Below the pieces are notes generated by a model. That model saw only the letters and a program-made list of their open reading frames with translations. It ran no database searches and was not told where the DNA came from. A program made the translations under genes and the position numbers. A stretch of DNA of 20,802 nucleotides from Bacteroidales bacterium (GTDB taxonomy: Bacteria > Bacteroidota > Bacteroidia > Bacteroidales > UBA10428), in NCBI GenBank assembly GCA_016926235.1, contig JAFGOZ010000452.1:1-20802 (forward strand), written 5' to 3'. The first letter of the stretch is position 1. Every line of letters starts with the position of its first letter. Positions 7,505-15,383 of the stretch are shown here, one piece after another.

Positions 7505-9169
7505 ATGAGACAAAAGTATTTAATGATTCTATTTATCGGCATAACTGTTTTATCGTTTGTAGGGTGCAAAGACGAAGATATTGAACCTGAGGAAGATGGG
7601 ACTACCCCGGTTACAAAGTTCACCATTCCGACATACGCCGATGACTATTCATCGATAGCATCGTGGTCAGACCGGAACGAGTGGAACCTGGCCAATGTTC
7701 ATGACCCATCAGTTGCCTTTTACGATGGATATTACTATATGTATGGCACCGATGCCTCGTATGGTAATGTTCACGAAGGCCATGGGCATTTTCAGGGTAA
7801 GCGTTCCACTGATTTGGTTAACTGGCAATGGGTAGGCGGGCCTTTTTATGAAGCGCCCTCATGGGTGGCCGACTCGCTCAACGCTATCCGTTCGCGCATG
7901 GGCCTGGATGCCATTACCGAAGACAATATAAAATACCTCTACTGGGCACCGGTAGTACGCCGGGTCAAAGTTGGAGGACAAGAGATCTTGCGTATGTACT
8001 ATAGCATAGTTATTGATAACTACATCAAATCGGGCAAAACCAACACCACAGCCAACTTTGATGGAAGCTGGACAGAACGGGCATTTATCGGCATGTGCGA
8101 ATCGACCGATCCCGCCGGAGCTGTTTGGACAGACAAGGGTTACATTACCTGTTCATCATCCGACCGTGGTACAAACTACGGTCGATCCAGTTTATCGGAT
8201 TGGAGCGCCTATTTCTACTACAACGCCATTGACCCTGCATATATAGTAACACCCGAGGGGAAACACTACCTGATACATGGCTCATGGCATAGTGGCTTCG
8301 CACTATTGCAAGTAGATCCAACAACAGGTAAGCCTCTCAAAACACTTGGTGAGCCTTACGCAACCAGTGTAAGTGAGCTTACGGCCCGATATGGTATGAG
8401 AATTGGCACACGCACAGCCTCATCACGCTGGCAAGCCAGCGAAGGTCCCGAAATAATATACAAGGATGGTTACTACTTTTTGTTCATGGCCTACGATGAA
8501 CTTGACGTACCATACAATACGCGAGTGGTCAGAAGCACAAACATCGAAGGGCCTTACTATGATATCACCGGACGTAACTTTACTAACGGTAGTGGTAGTT
8601 GCTACCCAATCGTAACCCACCCATATAAATTCAATAATAGCTATGGATGGGTGGGCATATCGCACTGCTGTATTTTCCAAAAGGAAAACACCAATGAATG
8701 GTTCTATATGTCGCAGGGACGATTGCCTGTCAATGTTGGTGGCAATGCGTACTCCAATGCCATTATGATGGGTCACGTACGTCGCATTGTATGGTGCCCG
8801 GCCTCGCCAGGCGAACCCGATAACCTATGGCCAATAGCATTGCCCGAACGTTACGCCGCCGTGCCCGATTATGGTGCTATAACCAAAGACTCACTTGTAG
8901 GAACATGGGAGCACATAAACCTTAATTACCGTTATAAAATACAAGATGCTGCTGATACTCTAACCCTAAATGCTGACGGCACTATGTCGGGAGCGCTGAC
9001 AGGTAGTTGGAGTTTTGATGCAACAAAAAAGCAACTCACATTGGGCAACGTGATTGTTTGCGTTGAACGCGAAGTCGACTGGGAAGCCACCCCACGACGT
9101 GTAACATTTGTTTATGCCGGAACGGAAAAAAGTCTTTATGCGACATACTGGGGCAAAAAGACAGAATAA
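7505..9169 (+). CDS. GH43 arabinanase-like lipoprotein with C-terminal beta domain
   Basis: 554 aa. A hydrophobic leader ends in FVGC (Cys21), followed by KDEDIEPEED, which fits the lysine-plus-acidic surface export signal of Bacteroidota lipoproteins. The five-bladed propeller of GH43 occupies about 60-450, with the three expected acids: Asp67 in VHDPSV (general base), Asp243 in AIDPAY (pKa modulator) and Glu313 in ASEGPEI (general acid). WAPVV and the LIHGSWHSG segment are also typical. Residues about 462-554 (from GTWEHINL) form a small beta domain like the C-terminal domain of Bacillus Abn2-type endo-arabinanases. Predicted role: cleavage of alpha-1,5-arabinan at the cell surface for the adjacent SusC/D; other GH43 activities cannot be excluded. 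It sits 88 bp after susD, behind a promoter and hairpin. Confidence 0.88.
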   Translation: MRQKYLMILFIGITVLSFVGCKDEDIEPEEDGTTPVTKFTIPTYADDYSSIASWSDRNEWNLANVHDPSVAFYDGYYYMYGTDASYGNVHEGHGHFQGKRSTDLVNWQWVGGPFYEAPSWVADSLNAIRSRMGLDAITEDNIKYLYWAPVVRRVKVGGQEILRMYYSIVIDNYIKSGKTNTTANFDGSWTERAFIGMCESTDPAGAVWTDKGYITCSSSDRGTNYGRSSLSDWSAYFYYNAIDPAYIVTPEGKHYLIHGSWHSGFALLQVDPTTGKPLKTLGEPYATSVSELTARYGMRIGTRTASSRWQASEGPEIIYKDGYYFLFMAYDELDVPYNTRVVRSTNIEGPYYDITGRNFTNGSGSCYPIVTHPYKFNNSYGWVGISHCCIFQKENTNEWFYMSQGRLPVNVGGNAYSNAIMMGHVRRIVWCPASPGEPDNLWPIALPERYAAVPDYGAITKDSLVGTWEHINLNYRYKIQDAADTLTLNADGTMSGALTGSWSFDATKKQLTLGNVIVCVEREVDWEATPRRVTFVYAGTEKSLYATYWGKKTE

Positions 9170-9238
9170 GATAGATGCCGGGTAAAGATATTTTCCATGT
9201 GGAAGCTATATTTATCAGGTCAATAACATGATTGACAC

Positions 9239-9271
9239 AAAGTCTGCTCAACCTTAGATTGGGCAGGCTTT
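9239..9271 (+). terminator. Hairpin terminator after GH43
   Basis: AAAGTCTGCTCAA (9239-9251) and TTGGGCAGGCTTT (9259-9271) form a 13-bp stem with a 7-nt loop. Two pairs are G-U in + strand RNA but would be A-C mismatches in - strand RNA, so the structure belongs to the + transcript, 69 bases after the GH43 stop. The T run directly after it is short, with a second one (TTTTTT) about 16 bases later, so efficiency is uncertain. The rest of the gap up to 9461 shows nothing further that I can support. Confidence 0.6.
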
Positions 9272-9461
9272 GTATTATAATATCTTGTTTTTTGCTTTAA
9301 TCCTTTACCTAATATATTTTTTAAAACAGTCCAAAGTCATTCAGGTATAATGCCGATGAATAGTAATGTCAAGGTCAATCGAGTGAGCGAAGATTGGGCT
9401 GTTGCATTTCTTCAATCGATATTATCTTTCGGTCATTAAATTAATAATCGAAAACATATCA

Positions 9462-10496
9462 CTAAAACCGTATTATCGCCTTCATCACCCCATCCTCATA
9501 ATTATGAACGAGATCAAACGCTTTTTTTGATTCAGCAAATGAAAAATAATGAGTAGGCATACGTCCTAAATCAATTATCTTGTTTGCAATTAAATCAATG
9601 GCTTCCTGCACACAATGATTTTGCCTTCTTACATTAACAAAAGTGATTTCCTTACTTCGTGCAAGATCTGCAGTAATTTGCCATTTCTCAAATGAAGGGA
9701 TGCCTATTATCATTACAGTCCCCCCGGGCTTAAGCAAGGCAATAGCATCCTCTAATGTTTCCTGTTGTCCACAACATTCAAATACTACATCCATGCCCAA
9801 AGGTTCTGCGTCCAGAATTTTTTCGATAGAATCTTCTTTTACCCTGTTAGATGCGATCATCGCACCCTCTTTAGTGGCAATATTTAATCTCTCATCAATT
9901 TTATCAGTCACATAAAAATTCTTTCCTCCTTTACTTTTAGCAGCCAACATCACACTCATACCAATTGGACCATAGCCAAGTATGCCAATTTTAGCATCCT
10001 GCATAGGGATGGATCTTTTAACTGCGTACACACCTATTGATAAGGGTTCTGAAAGTGCTGCCTCATCCAGCGACATATGGTCAGGTATTGGGAAGCAACA
10101 TTCCTCCGGCATTACGATGTATTCTGCCATGCTTCCTTCTGCCTGGCCCGGACAACCCAAAAACCTTAGAGAACGACATGTGTGTGGTCGGCCATTTATG
10201 CATTGATCACACACACCACATGATATAGCCGGTTCTATTGCAATTCGATCGCCGGGTTTTACTTTTGTTACTGCTTTACCTGTCTTTTCAACTATACCTG
10301 CACATTCATGTCCAACCGGGAAAGGGTAATTCACTACTTTGCTGCCTATTTTTCCATCCGTATAGTAGTGTATATCTGATCCGCACACTGCCACTACTTT
10401 CATTTTTATTAATACGTCATTATCGTTCATAATTTCCGGTATTTCAGTTTCCTGCATTTCCATCTTTAAAATCCCGGTGAGGTTCATTACCTTCAT
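9462..10496 (-). CDS. Zinc-dependent polyol/sugar dehydrogenase (medium-chain MDR family)
   Basis: 344 aa from the ATG at 10496. The open frame extends to 10580, but those 28 residues match nothing typical of the family, while MKVMNLTGILKMEM fits the usual start and is preceded by an A/G-rich leader. Catalytic zinc ligands: Cys38 (VCGSDIH), His63 and Glu64 (GHE). Structural zinc cysteines are Cys93, 96, 99 and 107. SEPLSIG and the NAD-binding GYGPIG complete the sorbitol/xylitol/L-threonine dehydrogenase pattern, and VFECCGQQETLEDA is like the V-F-E-C-[TS]-G of sorbitol dehydrogenases. It oxidises a secondary alcohol with NAD(P). The exact substrate is not readable; a sugar alcohol or sugar linked to arabinose/galactose use is inferred from the neighbours. 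It converges with GH43 and is divergent from the second GH43. Confidence 0.88.
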   Translation of the reverse strand: MKVMNLTGILKMEMQETEIPEIMNDNDVLIKMKVVAVCGSDIHYYTDGKIGSKVVNYPFPVGHECAGIVEKTGKAVTKVKPGDRIAIEPAISCGVCDQCINGRPHTCRSLRFLGCPGQAEGSMAEYIVMPEECCFPIPDHMSLDEAALSEPLSIGVYAVKRSIPMQDAKIGILGYGPIGMSVMLAAKSKGGKNFYVTDKIDERLNIATKEGAMIASNRVKEDSIEKILDAEPLGMDVVFECCGQQETLEDAIALLKPGGTVMIIGIPSFEKWQITADLARSKEITFVNVRRQNHCVQEAIDLIANKIIDLGRMPTHYFSFAESKKAFDLVHNYEDGVMKAIIRF

Positions 10497-10563
10497 TTCT
10501 TTTTTCTTTATATTATTAATATACTTGTCAAAGGTGCATAATTTTAGGCAAATTTCATTTGTG

Positions 10564-10571
10564 TATATTTG
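10564..10571 (+). promoter_or_regulatory. Possible -7 box for the second GH43 gene
   Basis: TATATTTG matches TAnnTTTG exactly and faces the GH43 gene at 10736. The -33 region is only TTTT (10542-10545), so the promoter is incomplete. If used, the leader would be about 160 nt and the promoter would lie inside the region of the longer dehydrogenase frame, which argues against that longer frame being translated. Confidence 0.3.
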
Positions 10572-10657
10572 TTTATTCATTTAATTATCGCTTATTTTGT
10601 AATGTTATTCTTAATTAATTATTTGTTAGAATAGCAATCATTAAACCTTCATTCGAA

Positions 10658-10665
10658 CAAACTTA
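10658..10665 (-). promoter_or_regulatory. Possible -7 box for the dehydrogenase gene
   Basis: On the - strand this reads TAAGTTTG, an exact match to TAnnTTTG. No TTTG box is visible at the -33 distance. Transcription would begin near 10654 and give a leader of roughly 155 nt to the ATG at 10496. Confidence 0.3.
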
Positions 10666-10735
10666 CCTGATTACATAGTTTACTGGCTTTGTAGTATATT
10701 ACATTGCTTAATTTAAATTAACATACCACATAAAA

Positions 10736-11977
10736 ATGAAAAGAATATTATTGGGAATTGGATTGTTCATTTCGATTTTAAACAGTCATGCAATAGATTT
10801 GTCAGGAAGTATTTTTTCACATGATCCAGCCACAATTACAAAGGACGGAAATACTTATTGGCATATGTATACTGCCCCGGGCATTGGTTTTGCTTCCTCT
10901 ACAAATCTTACGTCCTGGAATTTCAGTAGTAAACATATATTTACGGCGGGCCCTAATTGGAAAACAAATTACCCAGCCTGGACAATTACTTATTTTGGTA
11001 CCACCAATACAGACGGAAATCTTTGGGCTCCTGATGTAATTTACATGAATGGGGCATACTATCTGTATTATTCCTGCTCTTCATTTGGTAGTTCAAGATC
11101 TGCAATTGGTTTGGTAGTGTCCCCATCCCTGAATAGCCCCGACTGGATAGATTATGGAATGGTAGTTAGTTCAAGTGGGTTAAGTACCGATATTAATGCT
11201 ATTGATCCGGGTCTGTTTCGTGATACAGATGGGAAAATATATATGACTTATGGTTCATGGTTTGGTGGTATAGGAATAGTTGAAATTGATTCTGTAACCG
11301 GGTTAGCCACAACTTCAGTAACTCATGTATATGGTGGAGGCCATCAGTCTATTGAAGCATCATATATTTTTAAAAAAGATAGTTATTATTATTTAGTTGT
11401 TAACAGGGGGACTTGTTGTAATGGAACCAGCAGTACATATTATATAACAGTTGGACGTTCTACTAATATTTATGGACCTTATGATGGTTGGAGAACAATA
11501 TTAGCAGCATCGGGCAAATATTATGGTCCAGGTCATTTTGCACTTATGCATAAAGGATGCCATGATTATATATCAATTCACTATTATGATGGGAATGACC
11601 ATGGGTATTCTAAGCTGGATATTTTAAAAATGACCATGGAAGACGGATGGCCTGTTTTAACAAGGGATTTTTCATTTAGTGATCCATGCCCGACTGGAAT
11701 ATCAAACCTGAAGGCACGAGATGATGATGAAGTTCAGATTTATCCAAATCCCGCTTTGAATAGCAGGTTTTCAATGAATCTTATGTTCCCCTGTAATGCA
11801 AATGATGTGGATGTGAGTATTTATAGTATGGATGGACGACAAGTATATAATGAAACGTTTTCGTATTCTGAAACATTGGAAGTAAATCCGGAATTGAAGT
11901 CAGGGATATACCTGGTTAAGGTTGCACAAGATAAAGAAACCTATTTTAAGAAGCTGTCTGTCTATAATTCTAATTGA
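10736..11977 (+). CDS. GH43 endo-1,5-alpha-L-arabinanase-like enzyme with T9SS sorting tail
   Basis: 413 aa. Signal peptide ends near NSHA (residue 19). The GH43 propeller begins at once: Asp30 in SHDPAT (general base), Asp157 in AIDPGLF (pKa modulator) and Glu207 in SIEASYI (general acid). NLWAPDV, YYLYYSCSSFGS and MTYGSWFGGI are typical of endo-arabinanases, and GPGH follows at about residue 264. From about residue 330 comes a type IX secretion C-terminal domain (QIYPNPALN, then SIYSMDGRQVY and LKSGIYLVKV, ending in a lysine-rich strand). It should therefore be carried across the outer membrane by the T9SS and released or anchored. It differs from the lipoprotein GH43 upstream in size, accessory domain and route, so it is not a recent duplicate. 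It looks more AT-rich by eye. A single-gene transcript is likely. Confidence 0.9.
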   Translation: MKRILLGIGLFISILNSHAIDLSGSIFSHDPATITKDGNTYWHMYTAPGIGFASSTNLTSWNFSSKHIFTAGPNWKTNYPAWTITYFGTTNTDGNLWAPDVIYMNGAYYLYYSCSSFGSSRSAIGLVVSPSLNSPDWIDYGMVVSSSGLSTDINAIDPGLFRDTDGKIYMTYGSWFGGIGIVEIDSVTGLATTSVTHVYGGGHQSIEASYIFKKDSYYYLVVNRGTCCNGTSSTYYITVGRSTNIYGPYDGWRTILAASGKYYGPGHFALMHKGCHDYISIHYYDGNDHGYSKLDILKMTMEDGWPVLTRDFSFSDPCPTGISNLKARDDDEVQIYPNPALNSRFSMNLMFPCNANDVDVSIYSMDGRQVYNETFSYSETLEVNPELKSGIYLVKVAQDKETYFKKLSVYNSN

Positions 11978-12136
11978 TTTATCCAGCAGACAGTAAATTA
12001 TTTTTATAATGTTGTAACTAAAAATCTAGAGAATTCATTCCATTGTTAATTTTTGTTATATGCCTTGGTTAGTAGTAGTCCATTTTTTTTAATCGATAAA
12101 AAAATGCATACTTGACTATTTGATTGGGATTGAAGG

Positions 12137-12170
12137 ATTGTTTTAATAATTCCAATAAAGTGTATATTTG
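12137..12170 (+). promoter_or_regulatory. Promoter upstream of the radical SAM gene
   Basis: TATATTTG at 12163-12170 is an exact TAnnTTTG box, with ATTG at 12137-12140 at a spacing of 22, slightly longer than usual. Predicted transcription start is around 12174, leaving a leader of about 45 nt that consists mostly of the hairpin at 12188-12211. Confidence 0.45.
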
Positions 12171-12187
12171 ATGTTTTAAGGGTTTTT

Positions 12188-12214
12188 AGATAACTTGTAA
12201 TAAGGTTATCTTTG
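12188..12214 (+). promoter_or_regulatory. Leader hairpin directly before the radical SAM start codon
   Basis: AGATAACTT (12188-12196) and AGGTTATCT (12203-12211) form a 9-bp stem with loop GTAATA, one pair being T-G so it fits + strand RNA. TTTGTTT follows and the ATG comes 7 bases after the stem. It could be a weak terminator, an attenuator or a structure that covers the initiation region. The hairpin is seen; the function is inference. Confidence 0.5.
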
Positions 12215-12218
12215 TTTC

Positions 12219-13106
12219 ATGTTTTTTTCACCGATACTTTACGAAGAACCTGTCTTTCGTCCTCCGGCAGAGGCTAACTCTGCTATTATACAGGCAACCA
12301 TAGGTTGTTCCTGGAATAAGTGTGCGTTTTGTGAAATGTATACTGCAAAGACGTTTAGAACAAAGAAATGGTCTGAATTACAGGAGGATATTACGAATGT
12401 AGCCAAATATTACAAAGGAGTTAGAAAAATATTTCTTGCCGATGGCAATGCGATGGTTTTATCAACTTCAAGGTTGGTATCCATATTGGAAGAAATCAAT
12501 TTAAAGTTTGGCAGGATACAGCGAATATCTTCATATGCCTTACCAGCTGATATTAGATCTAAAACCAAAGAAGAATTAATACAATTAAAGAATTCAGGCC
12601 TAAAATTACTTTATATTGGTATAGAAAGCGGGAACGATGATTTACTTCAATTGATCAATAAAAGTGAAACGCATGATTCAACCGTTGAGGGCATTATAAA
12701 AGCACATGAAGCGGGAATCGACACATCTATTATGGTAATCAATGGTCTGGGAGGTAGAAAATTCAGTCATCAACATGCAGTTGACTCAGCCTTACTTATT
12801 AATAAGGTCAATCCTAAGTTTTTATCCATGCTTACCCTGAGTTTGCCTTTTGGGCAGGATCATTTTATGAGTAGGTTTGGCGGGGAGTATATACCTCAAA
12901 CCATTGTTGAACTGGCTGAAGAATTGAAGCTTTTTATTCAAAACCTGGACATTATAAATACTATTTTCAGAACGGATCATATTTCGAATAATCTTATTCT
13001 TAAAGGCGCATTTCCCAAAGACAAGGACAATTTTTTTCATCAGATTGAAAATGCAATAATAAATACGGAAAAGGATGCATACCCGGGGTGTTCACCTATT
13101 TTATGA
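12219..13106 (+). CDS. Radical SAM protein with CX4CX2C cluster motif
   Basis: 295 aa. The iron-sulphur motif is GCSWNKCAFCEMY with Cys30, Cys35 and Cys38, i.e. CX4CX2C rather than the classical CX3CX2C. The preceding PPAEANSAIIQATIGC is characteristic, as I recall it, of a widespread group annotated only as radical SAM protein in Bacteroidota and Clostridia. IFLADGNAMV, the segment RISSYALPADIRSKT and YIGIESGNDDLL are the expected beta strands of an Elp3/MiaB-type radical SAM barrel. No B12-binding, TRAM or second-cluster domain is present. It should reductively cleave S-adenosylmethionine to start a radical reaction; substrate unknown. The start is the first ATG, which fits the family's N-terminus. 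It appears monocistronic and unrelated to the glycan genes. Confidence 0.85.
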   Translation: MFFSPILYEEPVFRPPAEANSAIIQATIGCSWNKCAFCEMYTAKTFRTKKWSELQEDITNVAKYYKGVRKIFLADGNAMVLSTSRLVSILEEINLKFGRIQRISSYALPADIRSKTKEELIQLKNSGLKLLYIGIESGNDDLLQLINKSETHDSTVEGIIKAHEAGIDTSIMVINGLGGRKFSHQHAVDSALLINKVNPKFLSMLTLSLPFGQDHFMSRFGGEYIPQTIVELAEELKLFIQNLDIINTIFRTDHISNNLILKGAFPKDKDNFFHQIENAIINTEKDAYPGCSPIL

Positions 13107-13224
13107 TTGAAGCCTTTACTCAAAAGAAAGTATTTTTTATCATTTTTTTTTCCTGCTGTTAGTTTAAGAGTTTAAAATTTTCTTACTTTAGTTTAATGGT
13201 TGATTTTGATAAAAAAAATAAATT

Positions 13225-15123
13225 ATGAAGACTAAATCTAAATTTTCTGAAAAACTAAGGTATGCTTTTGAAAACACGCTTTCATCAGGAACTCCTGCAT
13301 TAATAGGATGGCTTGGAATTTTGTCGATAATAATAGTGATGATTGGCAGTGTTGTGATAGCTTTTGTTGGTATTTCACCCGAAGATCAGGGGAAGCTTTC
13401 CTTCTTTGAGGCCATTTGGCAGAGTGCCATGCGTGCAATTGATGCTGGAACTGTAGCAGGTGATATGGGATGGAGCTACAGGTTTATAATGCTGTTTGTT
13501 ACTATAGGTGGTATATTTATAGTAAGCGCCCTGATAGGGATATTGACTTCAGGGTTGGAACAGACAATTGAGGAATTGCGCAAAGGTCGTTCAAAAGTAA
13601 TAGAATCAAATCATACTCTTATTTTGGGTTGGTCTTCAAAAATATATACTATTATTACCGAATTAATTGTTGCCAATGAAAACCAGCGTAAACCTCGTAT
13701 TGTTATTATGGCTGATCGTGATAAAATCGAAATGGAGGATGAATTAAAAGCAAAGATTCCTGACAGAAAGAACACAAAAATAATATGTCGTACGGGAAGT
13801 TCCCTTGATCTGGATGATTTGAAAGTAGTGAATCCTCATGGAGCCAGATCAATCATTGTGCTCGCACCTGAAGATATCGATCCTGATATTTTTGTCATTA
13901 AGTCCGTACTGGCCATTACCAATAATCCAAACAGGAAAAAAGGATCCTATCACATTGTAGCGGAAATCGAAAAAGATGAAAGCATGGAAGCAGCCCGTTT
14001 GGTCGGTGGCGACGAGGCAGTGTATGTACAAAGCAGCGACCTTATTGCCAGGGTCACAGCCCAAACATGTCGTCAGTCTGGATTAAGCGTAGTATATACC
14101 GAATTACTCGATTTTGACGGGGATGAAATATACTTTTCACAGGAGGATGCCCTGAATGGGAAAACCTATAAAGATTCACTATTTATTTATGACAATTCCG
14201 CTGTAATGGGCATTATGGATAGTAAAGGGGATGTTGCCATAAATCCGCCAATGGATACAATCATTAATAAAGGAGACAGCCTGATAGTAATATCAGAGGA
14301 TGATGATACTATGATACCATCCAATATCAGTGATTTTAAAATTCAACGGGATGCATTTTCTGAAGTAACTCCCGAAAAATTGAAGAAGGAAAAAACATTG
14401 ATTTTAGGTTGGAACGAAAAAGGCCAGACCATTATCCGCGAGTTAGAAAATTATGTAGGAAAAGGATCCGAAGTTTTTGTAATGGCAGAAATGCAAGATA
14501 TTTTGGAAGAATTAGAGGATTTAAAGAAAACGCTTAACAATCAGCAATTGAATTTTAAAATTGGAAATACTACACTTCTAAGCACTCTGGAAGAACTGAA
14601 TATTCCGCAATATGATTATATTATAATCCTCTGCTATAAAGAAATGTATATACAGGAAGCTGATGCAAAAACCCTGGTAACACTCCTTCACTTGCGTAAC
14701 CTCGTTAAGCAATCTGAAAAGCATATCAATATTATTAGTGAAATGCTGGATATTAAAAACAGGGATCTGGCTGAAGTTACAAAAGCAGATGACTTTATTG
14801 TAAGTGATAAGTTAACGAGTTTGATGCTATCTCAACTCTCTGAAAACAAGAACCTGAAGAAAGTATTCGATCATTTATTCCGGTCTGAAGGATCCGAAGT
14901 GTACCTGAGACCAGTTACTGATTATGTTAAACCAGGCATTAAAATGAATTTCTACACGGTAGTGGAAGCTGCATCAAGACGTAATGAAACAGCAGTCGGA
15001 TACCGTATTGTCTCCAAAGCATTTAATGTGGAAGAACAATATGGAGTAGTGGTGAATCCTGTAAAATCAGAAGAAATAGTATTTGATACAGATGATAAAA
15101 TAATTGTTTTTGCAGAAGATTAA
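13225..15123 (+). CDS. CASTOR/POLLUX-type ion channel with two RCK domains
   Basis: 632 aa. Two membrane helices (about 25-49 and 84-109) bracket a pore loop at about 58-80 with the filter-like stretch AIDAGTVAGD, in place of the potassium-channel TVGYG. This DAG-type filter, the EQTIEELRKGRS linker and the Rossmann-like start HTLILGWSSKIYTIITEL place it with plant CASTOR/POLLUX/SYM8 cation channels and their bacterial relatives. The first RCK region spans about 130-370 (including IICRTGSSLDLDDLKVVNPHG-like and AARLVGGDEAVYV segments) and the second starts at about 390 with TLILGWNEKGQ. Predicted role: ligand-gated cation flux across the inner membrane, as a tetramer; the ion is uncertain. 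The leader is very A-rich (AAAAAAAATAAATT before ATG). It is separate from its neighbours, 118 bp after the radical SAM gene. Confidence 0.85.
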   Translation: MKTKSKFSEKLRYAFENTLSSGTPALIGWLGILSIIIVMIGSVVIAFVGISPEDQGKLSFFEAIWQSAMRAIDAGTVAGDMGWSYRFIMLFVTIGGIFIVSALIGILTSGLEQTIEELRKGRSKVIESNHTLILGWSSKIYTIITELIVANENQRKPRIVIMADRDKIEMEDELKAKIPDRKNTKIICRTGSSLDLDDLKVVNPHGARSIIVLAPEDIDPDIFVIKSVLAITNNPNRKKGSYHIVAEIEKDESMEAARLVGGDEAVYVQSSDLIARVTAQTCRQSGLSVVYTELLDFDGDEIYFSQEDALNGKTYKDSLFIYDNSAVMGIMDSKGDVAINPPMDTIINKGDSLIVISEDDDTMIPSNISDFKIQRDAFSEVTPEKLKKEKTLILGWNEKGQTIIRELENYVGKGSEVFVMAEMQDILEELEDLKKTLNNQQLNFKIGNTTLLSTLEELNIPQYDYIIILCYKEMYIQEADAKTLVTLLHLRNLVKQSEKHINIISEMLDIKNRDLAEVTKADDFIVSDKLTSLMLSQLSENKNLKKVFDHLFRSEGSEVYLRPVTDYVKPGIKMNFYTVVEAASRRNETAVGYRIVSKAFNVEEQYGVVVNPVKSEEIVFDTDDKIIVFAED

Positions 15124-15212
15124 TTGTATATTTAATAGAGCAAGTGGTTTTTTAACACTGCTTAATGGAATTAAACTAGTTCATTGTCAGGGTTGGGAGA
15201 AAGTGGAAAAAT

Positions 15213-15335
15213 GGATAATTGGATTAATGGACTGGTGGATGTAATTACAATTGTTCACTAAGAATTAAGCATCCTTTATTTCAAAATTAATAGACAATTT
15301 TTCAATTATCCATTTATCCAGTAATCCATTTATCT
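15213..15335. repeat. Inverted pair of tandem 8-bp repeats (GGAT-type)
   Basis: The left arm (15213-15244) has four units of period 8, each starting GGAT or GGAC. The right arm (15304-15335) has four units of period 8 ending in ATCC or ATCT, the same repeat in inverted orientation. The best pairing is AAATGGATAATTG (15209-15221) with CAATTATCCATTT (15303-15315). A 59-bp centre separates the arms. The element fills the 260-bp gap between the channel and phosphatase genes. It may fold as a long imperfect hairpin; its role is unknown. Confidence 0.7.
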
Positions 15336-15383
15336 AAAAGCATTGGATTTTCAAAAAGCAGAAACCCTTAAATATTTATCATC

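Noticed and set aside
9350..9420. Short inverted pieces (CAATC/GATTG, GAAGA/TCTTC) between convergent genes
   Set aside because: Five-bp stems with long loops and no T run; below what I would call a terminator.
15139..15162. Hairpin AGCA(A)GTG / CACTGCT after the channel gene
   Set aside because: It has a bulge, and its T run is in the loop instead of after the stem, so it is not a convincing intrinsic terminator.
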